Below are positions 46,297 to 61,970 of a stretch of DNA of 64,000 nucleotides, piece by piece. The notes beneath the pieces were generated by a model that saw only the letters and a list, made by a program, of their open reading frames with translations, was not told the origin of the DNA and did no database searches. The DNA is from Drosophila miranda (lineage: Eukaryota; Arthropoda; Insecta; Diptera; Drosophilidae). Position 1 is the first letter of the stretch, and every line of letters begins with the position of its first letter. The stretch covers positions 10,478,001 to 10,542,000 of the forward strand of contig NC_046675.1 of the NCBI RefSeq assembly GCF_003369915.1. Direction: 5' to 3'. Both the position numbers and the translations under genes were made by a program.

Positions 46297-49186
46297 ATGA
46301 CTACGGATACCCGCCGACGCGTCAAGTTGTACGCACTGAATGCGGAGCGGCAGTGGGACGATCGTGGCACGGGGCATGTCTCCTCGACATACGTCGACCG
46401 ATTGAAAGGTAAGTATATAGCTTACATTGTGTTCTATCGGGCCATGGGCTAAGCTAAGTGCCGTTTTCCTCCCAAACGATCTTGCAGGTATTTCACTACT
46501 GGTGCGCGCCGAATCGGATGGATCGCTGCTGTTGGAGAGCAAAATACAACCCGATACCGCATACCAAAAACAGCAGGACACGTTGATTGTCTGGTCCGAA
46601 GGCGATAATTTTGATCTGGCTCTGAGCTTTCAGGAAAAAGCTGGTTGTGACGAGATTTGGGAGAAGATATGTCAGGTTAGTACCAGTAAATGTGCTCCTG
46701 CTGGATCTGCTCCTCCTGCAATGTCGATGGCATTTGTCATACGTTCTTCGCTCTTCCATTAACTGCTGCAGGTCCAGGGCAAGGATCCTTCGGTGGAGAT
46801 TACACAGGATATTGTGGAGGAGTCGGAGGACGAACGCTTCGAAGACATGTCGGACACTGCACCACCCATCGAGTTGCCTCCGTGCGAGCTGTCACGGCTC
46901 GAGGACATATCGGAGACAATCCAGAGCTGTCTATCCACGCCGTTGCGCAAGGAGAAGCTGTCGATGGCCCTGGAATCGGAGAACTACATTAAGAAGCTTC
47001 TGAATCTGTTCCATGTGTGCGAGGATCTCGATAACACCGAGGGGCTGCATCATCTGTTCGAAATATTCAAGAACATCTTCTTGCTGAACAAGAATGCCCT
47101 GTTCGAGATTATGTTCGCCGATGACACCATCTTCGATGTGGTCGGGTGCCTCGAGTACGATCCCAGTGTGGCCCAGCCGAAGAAGCATCGCCAGTACTTG
47201 AAGAATTGGGCAAAGTTCCGTGAGGCTGTTCCCATCAAAAACCCGGATTTGCTAGCCAAAATCCATCAGACGTTTCGTGTGCAGTACATACAGGACATCA
47301 TTCTACCCACGCCGTCGGTTTTCGTCGAGGACAACATGCTGAACACGCTCTCCAGCTTTATATTCTTCAACAAGGTGGAGATTGTCACAATGATCCAGGA
47401 CGACGAGCGGTTCCTGCTCGACCTTTTTGCAGTGCTCACGGATCCAACCACTGGCGACACAAAGCGCCGCGACACGGTCCTATTTTTGAAGGAGTTCTGC
47501 AACTTTGCCCAAAACTTGCAGCCCCAGGGCAAGGACTCGTTCTACAAGACGCTCACCTGCCTGGGCATATTGCAGGCGCTAGAACTGACGCTGGTCATGA
47601 ACGAAAAGAAAACCAAGTCGGCCTCCATCGACATACTCACGGCAATTGTGGAGTTCTCGCCGCTGGTTGTGCGCAACTACACTCTGAATCAGGTCAATCG
47701 GCCGGAGGGCGTAAGTTTCCACCAATAAACGAGTGGTTTCCCCATAGAGTAATGCAATTCTTTTATATGTATATATAGGAGCGTATGCTACTGAACATTG
47801 CCATCGAACAAATGTTGAACGACTCGGAGCCGGAGCTGGGGATTGCGGTGCAGTTGATGGGGATCGTTAAGATCCTGCTGGAGCCGGAGAACATGCTCAC
47901 CGAGAAGGGGGATTTTCTCAATTTCTTCTACAAATACAGTGTTCAGACTTTAGTTGGTAAGAACATACAATATTCGATTGTGATTTCCGGGATAACAACT
48001 CTCCGATCTCCTTCGATCTGTGCTCCATAGCTCCGCTGATTGTGAACACGCTGGGTGACCGTCCGCAAAACGAAGATTATCAGACTGCACAGCTGCTTGG
48101 CATTGTTTTGGACATACTGTCGTTCTGCGTTGAGCATCATAGCTACCACATTAAGAATTTCTTATTGCAAAAGGATCTCCTCAAGAAAATTCTGGTGCTG
48201 ATGAAGAGCTCACACACGTTCCTTGTACTCGGCGCCCTGCGACTGCTGCGCAAGATAATTGCACTCAAAGATGAGTTCTACAACAGGTAATAAATGGCAG
48301 AGGATATATGTTAGAGCTAGTGCAACCATTTATGCCTTCTTCCTTTAACAGACACATTGTCAAGTGCAATCTATTTGCGCCGGTTGTGGATGCCTTTATT
48401 CGTAACAATGGCCGCTACAATCTGTTGGAGTCGGCCATCCTGGAGTTGTTTGAGTTTATAAAACTCGAGGATATCCGCACATTGTGCGTTTATTTCGTGG
48501 AGAACTTTAGCAAGATATTTGATGAAATCGAATATGTGCAGACATTCAAATATTTAAAGAATCGCTACGATCAGTACCAGGATCGGCTCAAGGATCGCGA
48601 CAAGATGGAAAACCGTACAGATGGGTAGGTGTTTGCCTTGTTTTCACTCTTCGTAAATGGTTTAACTCATTTTCTGTTTGGTGTGTAATCGATTTAGTGG
48701 CCTGCCGATCATACGCAGTGGTGGACGGTTTCGTCGGGATCAGCGTCAAATGGAAGAGGAGGAAGAGATGTGGTTCAATGAAGAGGATGATTTCACTGAA
48801 GAAATCGATACATACAACAATGTCATCAAATGTAAGTCGTCCTGCCCACTCTGGAGATACTCCTGGGTATTAAATGTCCCCATCCATAATGCAATTTTTC
48901 AGCCGTCAGCGAAAAGAACGGCCCGCAAAACCAATCACCGCAGCAGAAGTCTTCTCCGCCGCACAGTACGTCACCCCACAGCGGTTTACTGGGTAATCTG
49001 AATTCCACAGCGACAGCCACTGCCACTGCCACAGCAACAGCCACTGCCACTGCCACATCTGTATCGGCAGCAGTTGCTCCCGTGGCCAGTGGAAGCAGCA
49101 GCCCAGAGGCGGGCATTGTCGATGAGCAGGCCCAGGCTACAGTACATCTGGCCGCGGCTGCCAACATTGCACTGCAGCATCACCAA

Positions 49187-49224
<38 letters not shown>

Positions 49225-49925
49225 GCAGCAGCAGAACCCATTCCAGCAACAGCAGACACAGCCTGAGATCGCAGAACTGCACCAGCAGCTGAGCGGTGTG
49301 GAGACGCCGCAGAATCAAGAGTTGGTGCTTTCGCCGTCGCCCACAGAAAACGCCTCTTCATCATCATCATCGTCGTCATCATCATCATCGCTTGAAGCGT
49401 CCACGTCATCTTCGGCGTCATCGTCCTCGTCCTCATCGTCACTGCCGAGTACGTCGGCAGCTGCTTCTCATTGCGATTCGGCGACAGTAGCTCAGGTGGT
49501 GGCCAGTCAGTTTTTAACGATCGCGATCGCAGCGTCCGTGACAGCGGCAGCTACATCGGCTGCCCCCAATCTGGCTCCAGCACCAACTGTGGCCGATCCC
49601 GACATTGAGCCCGCCGACTCACAGCCGACTCCCGGCACCACAAGCGAGCTCGATGGACTTCTCGGCCAGACTGTGACGGAGAAGGATTTGGTAGCGTCCA
49701 GCATCGACGACAGCACGGACTCTGCGAGCAGCGAAACGGACAAGTCGACGACCAAGAAGGTAAAACCAAATAGACTTAAAAAAAACTATGGATATTGTAA
49801 CATCTCCTTTTCGATGCTTACAGGGCCTGGTCGATTATGAGAGCGACTCCGGGGAGGATGATGACGACGAGGACGAGGACGACTCTGATGGGCCACAAGC
49901 ACAAAAGCGCGCGCGTCTGGCATAG
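46297..49925 (+). CDS. flfl: falafel, protein phosphatase 4 regulatory subunit 3 (SMEK)
   Basis: Nine coding exons: 46297-46408, 46488-46675, 46772-47710, 47779-47956, 48031-48286, 48352-48624, 48698-48831, 48903-49759 and 49824-49925; 1,012 aa. It targets PP4 phosphatase to substrates in the nucleus and at centromeres. The N-terminal ~100 residues form the EVH1-like domain ([21 protein letters not shown]). The SMK-1 region follows at about 155-350 ([39 protein letters not shown]), then armadillo-like helices to about 690. Exon 8 is low complexity: Thr-Ala repeats (49010-49055), a Gln tract (49178-49252) and Ser runs (49354-49440). The C-terminus is acidic ([11 protein letters not shown]) and ends KRARLA, like a nuclear signal. 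Confidence 0.96.
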
Positions 49926-51189
49926 TTGACAGATGCGGAGCAGCAGGGCGGCATCAATTATAAATTAGTACACACATAACCCACACTTACACACCCACAC
50001 TAACACACACACACAAACCAATACCAACACCAACACCAACGAACGGAACGTGGGGAAGGAGGAGCCGACCAGAAGGACTTCGATTATCGGTGGTCAGCCA
50101 GCTTGGTAATGCATTTTGCAGCAACTACAGGCACAGTAGACCGCAGACAGCTAGCGGACGGGAGACGGGAGATAGCGGTACGATGTAAGATCGAACAAGA
50201 AAACATAAAGTTAAATTTTAGCATAAAAATTTATTTTAAAGGAAAGCGAACACCTAAAAGTAAAACAAGAAATTATAAATCTTACTTTACTAAATTAATA
50301 ACGAAACAAGCATATATATATCTATATATATATAGATATGAATATGTATATACATATATATTCAAATATATATGCATATGAAAATACAATTAACTATGTA
50401 TGTGTGTCCAGCCGCACATAGCCGATCACCGATCAGCGATCAGAGGCATCCTACAGAAATGTGCTACGTGCTCTGTTGTGTGCGTTTTGTTTGAAAAAAG
50501 TTGGAAAAGCATTAACGAAGAAACCAAAATAAACATGTATTTAGTAGTAAAACAGAGACACTTGCAACACACACGTACACACACACACAAACACATGTGC
50601 GCGCAACGCAGGAAGAGAGGGAAGAAGAAGGATAATGAATAATGAGTGGCTAGAATAGAACAGATCCTTTAACAGATCCTGTGAAGTTGGCTGGTGGCAG
50701 GAATGTTGTGGAGAAATCTAAAATTTTGTGCAATATTTGGATAATATTTTTTGTGGTATTTTAAAGACAATTGCCCTATAGTATTTTTCCTATATCGTAG
50801 TTATATTTTAAGAGTTGATTTCCATTATCATCTAACCTATCTATCGGACAGGTCTGGTCTGCCTGCGAATCGCAGTTTTATATTTTTGTATATTAAAGCG
50901 CTGTCTACCCAACAACGACACTTTCAGTAAACAAATCATTGGGGCAAGGTCCAGCCTCCCCCAGAGGCTGAGGCTTATCTCACTGAATTGTAGTACGATG
51001 TAATAAAGATCTTGTAGACAGCGCTGTAATGTTTTCAAGCAGAGTAAAAATATGCACATATAATTGTAAAAAAGTGTTAATTCCCAAAGCAAAGCAGAGA
51101 AATTAAATCTATACATTTATATATATATATATTCCGATTAAGACTATACGCTTACAGCGTGCAATTGTTTTGTAAATACCAGCAAGAGT

Positions 51190-51228
<39 letters not shown>

Positions 51229-52851
51229 GCCAGGCCAGCTTGACAATTTCTGTTAATACATTCAGTTAGTATCACATCCAACAGCCCACTCTCGACCCAA
51301 TGAGCCTTGTATATAATTTAGTATGCCTCTATATCGATAATTAGACGATAATTGTTCTTGCACCACTCGCGACAGTAACAGTAACAGTTGCAGTTACAGT
51401 AAGACTAGAAATTGAGGATGGTTTCGTGCAGATTGAAAGATGGAATTGTCTAGAAACAATCTCTCGCTTTTGTTGGAATCCGTGTAGAAGGAAAGAAGGA
51501 GCGTTGTCTGACTGTGTAATTAATCAATTGTTGCGTTACTTTTGAACCATTATCGAACCACACACACACACACACGCAAACACACATCATTGTAAGCAAG
51601 AATAAGTAACTAATTATAATGATTACAAATAGAACGTAAATTATAAAAGTGGGGGGAAACAAACCAACAAACAAACAAACAAACAACAAATAACAATAAA
51701 AATACAAATAAAATAGTCTTCTTACGTTTTCCATGTAAGTTTCTTCATATTAAATATAGCATAAAACATAATTTGTATTAAACGAATGTAGAGGGAGGCG
51801 GCACATACCGGAGTCACAGCCCTAGCCCCAGCCCCAGCCTCAGCCTCGGTCCCGATCCTGATTCACCCACATCCGGAAAAAAAACAAAAAAAAAAACCAT
51901 ATCCCCAGACACTGACTGACGTTTCGTCCTTGATCGCCAGAAGTAATAAAGTTATTTGTTAATAATCGTATCTGCCATGTGCGTGTGCGTACTGTACTAC
52001 ATTTATTTATTTTAGTGTTTAAACAAATGCATAATTTCAACTAAGAATCCACAAGCAACTCTCGCCGCAAACGGTTTCGTTTTCCCTGGAGCCACCAACC
52101 GATCGTATCGTTTCCCCTCCAACTCCCACACCACACCCCAGACACATTTGCACCCCTATAATATAGCTGGGGAGTACAGATACAGATACAGATACATATA
52201 TCCTTCCAAGTTGTTGGTTTTGTTTGATTGATTGATTGAACTGCAACAAATACAAAACAAAATGCAGAACACATGTGCATAGACGATGCGCGAGGACACA
52301 TAAAAACAAGCAAGAGATAAATAAAATATACGAAACAAAATGGGAAAAGAGAAGAAATGAACATAAAGTAATAAGAAAACTAACAAAAAGCAAACAACAC
52401 TATAGTTTATACATAGTATTTATATGAATCGTGTGTATTGTATATGCATATGATATGCCGTCGTCTAATCCCTAATCCTAACACACACAAACACAAACAC
52501 ACACACACACACATACCCATTACATATATATAATTTGGATACTTTATTTAGTTGTTTAAAAATCAATGCGTAAAAACCGATATATATAACTATATTATGA
52601 TTATGAGTAAATTAAATAATAGTTTTTAATAGTTTTTAAACAGAAAAACAATTGTCGAAGCTCTCTCAAGCGTTTTTATTGTCCATTTATGTGCAACCCT
52701 CGTTGGTTGTTGGTCTCTCGGGTGGTCGTGGGCGTCGTCATGGTAGCGACGTCCTTTCAAGGACCAAACAAATGTTTCTACACTTTTTGCATTACGGCAT
52801 TAGTGGTTATCCCAGAGCAACTTCAACAACTTACAAGTACTTTCATCGAAA
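49926..52851 (+). other. falafel 3' UTR and intergenic spacer
   Basis: An AT-rich stretch with CA, TA and C repeats and several polyadenylation signals, such as AATAAA at 51945. Some of it is probably a long 3' UTR of falafel; the leader of CFAP36 begins near the right end. No coding frame is credible. Confidence 0.45.
51191..51224 (+). repeat. run of 34 cytosines
   Basis: An uninterrupted C homopolymer, far longer than other homopolymers in the window. The true length may differ because such tracts are hard to sequence. Confidence 0.8.
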
Positions 52852-53951
52852 ATGTCCGTGGATGATTCTTGGGTTTTTGATTCGTTGGTTTGCTTCCTCC
52901 ATGGACCAGTTTGGAACGCACCGCTGCAGACCTTCATCGAGCAGAGATCCTTGGGTAAGACCAGCCGGACCTTGGGCCACGTCATCTCCTAACCTCCGTG
53001 CATCTCGACCTTGGTGCAGTCTTCGATCCCAATCTGCAGTTAGACGAGAACAATGAGGAAATCCTACAGATCCACGAGGAATACAAGAACTTGGTCGACT
53101 ACATGCTGGGCAGCTTCATGGAGGAGATGCAAATATCCCCGGAACAGTTCGAAATGGCCTGCCTGGAGGGCCGTCAGCAGGGCCAGGGCGAGAATCCCTT
53201 CCAGTTCCATCAGGTCCTGTTCCAGCAGGTAGGTCAAAAGCATCGTCGTTCCATCGTCCGGTTAATGAACGATCTCTAGATATGGGCCGCCAATGATGTA
53301 AAAATCTTCATACGAATGATGACGCAACGCAACGTAGAGCTGCAGCTGCAGGCATTGGATCTGATAGAGAAAAACCAATTGGCCCAAAACTCTCTGGAGG
53401 AGGCTGATAGCAACAGCGCCACGGGCTCGGATCAAGGGTGGGTTGGGGCAATGAATGTGAATGAATGTTCCCCGTCTCACGAATACCTATACCACAGCGA
53501 TGCAGCCGCCGATGTGGATCAACTCATAGCCAAAACCGTGGCCGATGAGCTGGAGAGTCCGGAAGCCGCCTTGACCCCCGATCAGGAGGCTAGTCTTGAT
53601 CTGGTCAATGACAAGTTTCAGCGCTTGAATCTGTTTTTCGAGCAGGAGGACAGGGTGGATCCCACCGATGTGACGTCGCGTCAGGAGTATCTGCGCCAGC
53701 AACGCGACAAAATCGTGGAGATCAAGAAGCAAGCGCGCGCCAAGCAACTGCAGGAGACCATGGCCCGGGACAGTCCCCAGGGGGCCGAAGGCGCCCGTCC
53801 CAGTTCCGCCCAAGTGGCACAGCAGCTGCTCGAGAACGGCGGCAAGACCATGGAGCTCTCTGCGCCGCTAGACAGCGAGGAAAATTCAGCACTCCAGCTG
53901 CGCCGCACCCTGGCCAAGCGACTGCGCAGTGAAGTTGTGGAGAACAACTAA
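52852..53951 (+). CDS. CFAP36: CFAP36 (CCDC104) BART-like domain protein
   Basis: Four coding exons: 52852-52954, 53020-53228, 53280-53437 and 53498-53951; 307 aa (human about 340). The N-terminal ~125 residues form the BART-like (BARTL) domain, starting DDSWVFDSLVCFLHGPVWN and including IHEEYKNLVDYMLGSFMEEM. Family knowledge: CFAP36 binds ARL3-GTP and is linked to cilia. The C-terminal half holds a coiled coil with SRQEYLRQQRDKIVEIKKQ, then a tail LRRTLAKRLRSEVVE that matches the end of vertebrate CFAP36. The 60-nt intron 53438-53497 is stop-free and in frame; I call it an intron because of its fly-like length and splice sites. AATAAA at 54087 is the likely 3' signal. Confidence 0.9.
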
Positions 53952-54000
53952 GCGGATGGAAGCAGGCTTTCTTTTTTTTTTATATAAAAACTTCTTTGCC

Positions 54001-54405
54001 TAAATGCGGAATGTTTTCCATGTTATAGGGTACCTTGCACCGTTCCTTTCCTCCACTATTAATATCGGCTATATCGCTTGTCACCAAATAAATATTATAC
54101 ATATATCTATAAATTGGCTAAAAAAATGGCAATCGCAATGCTATTTTTTCTAGCGACGCAATTGAACATTGGCTGATAACGCGATTGGATTCTCCCTTGG
54201 ATATACCGAACTATGCTATCAAAACCCTAGGGATATAACCACTCTCAATCCATTAACAAAGATTAGTTTTTGTTTTTTATTTTTAATTAAAAATTTTAAA
54301 CCAGAATTTAACAGGGTGGTGCGCCGTGTGTTGCCAAACGCTGACTAGTTCAGTTGGTAGAGTAGATGGTAAATGCGGGATGCTTTCTATGTTATAAGGT
54401 ACCTT
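54001..54405 (+). repeat. 36-bp diverged direct repeat
   Basis: Positions 54001-54036 and 54370-54405 match at 32 of 36 bases. They lie between two convergent genes. Origin unknown. Confidence 0.6.
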
Positions 54406-54583
54406 CCTTGCGCGATCTCCGCCTCGTCCACACACAGGCAGACTATAGGTTAAGTATGGATGTGTGTGGGCGTGGTGGAGCATTGGTAAAGTATCGGTTA
54501 TGTTTGTCCCAAAAAAAAAACATTATACCAGTGAAAATTGGCTGAAAAACTCAAATAAAAGGTGTAGATTGCGATATCTTGCT

Positions 54584-58954
<4,371 letters not shown>

Positions 58955-59589
58955 CTTCTTGGGTGAGGTTTGCTTTGGTCTTGCTCCGCTGGGGCTTCCT
59001 CTGTGGGGAGATACGAGATACATTGTAGCAGCCAAGGTCAGCCACAGAAGTCAGTCAGTCAGTCTGTCAGTCAGTCGGTCCGTCAGGGGTGTGGTGTTGG
59101 ATTTCCTAGCTGCTCTACGCCCGGTGCAAAATGTTGGTGTTTGCAGCCAATGCACACCTACGCCACTCGCCTCAAGCGAGTGTCCGACGAAGCGGCAAAA
59201 ATGCTGAGCCCCGGCATTTGCCTTCCCCACTTGATTGTGGCATGGGTGGGGGTCTGGTGTAGCCAACAAACGACGCTAACTACATACGTCGACTGTCAAT
59301 CAAAATTATGAATAACGCTGGCGCACGGCGTAGGGTCAGTTGCCTCCAATTGGTTGCCGCCACCCACATAAGCCATCCCTGCGGCCACGCTGGGCGGCGA
59401 CTAGGTGCGAGCACTTGGGAGCACTTGCCATTTGCCAGTTGTCATTTGGTTTTCATTGCAAGCGGAACGGAACAGAACGGAACGGCACCCAGGTGGCACA
59501 CGTGGATTTGTGTGGTTTGGATTGAAATTGCATCAGCCGAGGACCGTTTACCTCTCACACTCACCCGGATAGACTTCCGTTTGTGGCAA
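58955..59589. other. divergent region between the LRRC40-like gene and ninaB
   Basis: This holds the leaders and promoters of both genes. A (CAGT)n run lies at 59050-59090. An ATG in frame with the LRRC40-like start lies near 59020 on the minus strand, but a possible acceptor just before 58998 makes that ATG doubtful. Confidence 0.35.
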
Positions 59590-61921
59590 TGGCGGCTGGG
59601 GTCTTCAAGAGCCTTATGCGGGATATCTTCGCGGTCAGTCGATTAGTCACTACGCGATATTCAAAATTAGTAACGAAAGAATTTTTTCAAATTTGGCAAA
59701 AGGATTCCGAAAAGTTACCTAAACGAGTGTTTGTCAGAATTTAAAATGATAGCTAGATTGATTTTACTTCCCACTGCCTGAGCTTGAGCTAATCGAAGAG
59801 ACCTTCCTTGAAAACGCTCACAGCTGGTGGGGGGATATGTACTGTATGCATGGAATGTGGGAAAAGCGCCAGCCGACAGAATAATCCACATTAATCCACG
59901 GCAAAAATTCTTTTGGATTAGGGTACCCAATCATGGCAATCAATAGCTTCAACACCCCTCCTCCCACAGGTCAAATACGATGACAAGCAGCACGATCCCG
60001 AGGCGCAGCGGCTAGATGGCAGCGGTCGATATTACCCCAACTGCTCCTCGGATGTCTGGCTGCGCTCCTGCGAGCGGGAGATTGTGGATCCCCTTGAGGG
60101 CCACAGCAGCGGCCATATACCGAAGTGGCTCAACGGCAGCCTCCTGCGCAACGGTCCCGGCAGCTGGAAGGTGGGCGAAATGCGCTTTGGCCACCTCTTC
60201 GACTGCTCGGCGCTGCTGCATCGATTCGCCATACGGAATGGCCGTGTGACCTACCAGAGCCGCTTCGTGGACACGGAGACACTGCGCAAGAATCGGTCGG
60301 CTCAGAGGATTGTGGTCACGGAGTTTGGCACCGCAGCGGTGCCGGATCCCTGTCATTCGATCTTCGACAAGTTCGCGGCCATCTTCCGGCCGGATAATGG
60401 CACGGACAACTCGATGATCTCCATCTATCCGTTCGGCGACGAATACTACACCTTCACCGAGACACCCTTTATGCATCGGTAGCTACATATATCTTATCCA
60501 CTTCTTTTGTAATTCTCTGAGACCATCCCAACTGCAGCATCAATCCCTGCACTCTGGCCACAGAGGGACGGATCTGCATTAGCGACTATGTGGGCGTGGT
60601 CAATCACACCTCGCATCCGCATGTCCTGCCCAGCGGAACAGTCTACAACCTGGGCACAGCGATGACCAAGTCCGGTCCCGCGTATACGATCATCTGCTTT
60701 CCCAGGGGCCAGCACATGTTCGAGGATGCTTACGTGGTGGCCACGCTGCCATGCCGCTGGAAACTCCATCCGGGCTACATGCACACCTTTGGCCTGACCG
60801 AGAACTATTACGTTATTGTGGAACAGCCGCTGTCCGTGTCCCTCACGGAGTACATCAAGGCCCAGTTGTCCAACCAGAATCTCTCCGCCTGTCTGAAGTG
60901 GTTCGAGGACAGGCCGACGCTCTTCCACCTGATCGAGCGTACCAGCGGAAAGCTGGTCCAGTCCTACGAGTCGGAGGCCTTCTTCTATCTGCACATCATC
61001 AACTGCTTTGAGCAGGATGGCCACGTGGTGGTGGACATTTGCAGCTACAAGAATCCCGAGATGATCAACTGCATGTACCTGGAGGCCATTGCCAACATGC
61101 AGACAAATCCCAACTACGCCACCCTCTTTCGCGGTCGCCCCCTGAGATTTGTTCTTCCCCTGGGGGCCATAGTGCACGCTCATGACACGAAATCCGGGTC
61201 CAGCAGACGGAGGCTCATAAAGTCCTTCTCCTTGGCGGGCTTGAGCACTGCGCAGCCCTTGAAAACGATGAAGCATTCCGCCTCCCAGTACGCGGACATT
61301 ACCTATATGCCCACCAATGGCAAGAGAGAGGACTCCACCGAAGAGGCACCTCAGAGAGAGGTCAAGCGAGGCCGCTACGAGGTGGAGGACGGCATCAATC
61401 TGGTGACCCTAAAGAACAGTCGAGCGGAAGCCTACCAAGACCCGAGTGGCATATTCTTGCGTCCCGAAATGCTCTGCGACTGGGGCTGCGAGACGCCCCG
61501 GATCAACTATGACATCTACAACGGGAAGAACTATCGCTACTTCTACGCCATTAGCTCCGATGTGGATGCACCCAATCCTGGCACTGTGAGTATCGTATCC
61601 CATGTCATCCATGAAGAATCCTCACTCAATCCTCCGTTGCAGCTTCTTAAAGTGGACGTGTGGACGAAGACGAGTCTTAGTTGGTGCGAGGACAATGTCT
61701 ACCCGAGCGAGCCCATCTTTGTGCCTTCGCCGCAGCCACAGAGCGAGGACGATGGCATCATCCTGGCATCAATGGTCTTGGGCGGTGGTCTCAACGATCG
61801 CTATGTGGGTCTAATAGTGCTCTGCGCCAAAACGATGACAGAGCTGGGACGCTGCGACTTCCACACGAGCGGACCAGTGCCCAAGTGCCTGCACGGATGG
61901 TATGCACCGAGCGTGAACTAG
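59590..61921 (+). CDS. ninaB: NinaB, carotenoid isomerooxygenase
   Basis: Four coding exons: 59590-59634, 59970-60478, 60538-61585 and 61643-61921; 626 aa. It cleaves and isomerises carotenoids (zeaxanthin or lutein) to give 11-cis and all-trans 3-hydroxyretinal, the visual chromophore. Family features: N-terminal MAAGVFKSLMRDIFA, the membrane-facing start of the beta-propeller, LLRNGPGSWKVGEMRFGHLF, and the four iron-binding histidines, of which I place HTSHPHVLP (around residue 205), GYMHTFGLT, the His in the FEQDGHVVVD region and the C-terminal CLHGW. Intron 1 (59635-59969) holds nothing recognisable. It ends 49 bases from the stop codon of the ADGF gene on the other strand. Confidence 0.97.
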
Positions 61922-61970
61922 GCTCAGAAGTACGCATGGACTTATCTTAGTCTGAGTTTTGTGTATTAGA

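Noticed and set aside
52652-53056. 134-codon frame overlapping the start of CFAP36
   Set aside because: Wrong frame for the BART-like domain, which starts at ATG 52852 and splices at 52954.
54341-54361. tRNA-like A box (AGTTCAGTTGGTAGAG)
   Set aside because: No B box, no acceptor stem and no anticodon arm could be drawn around it.
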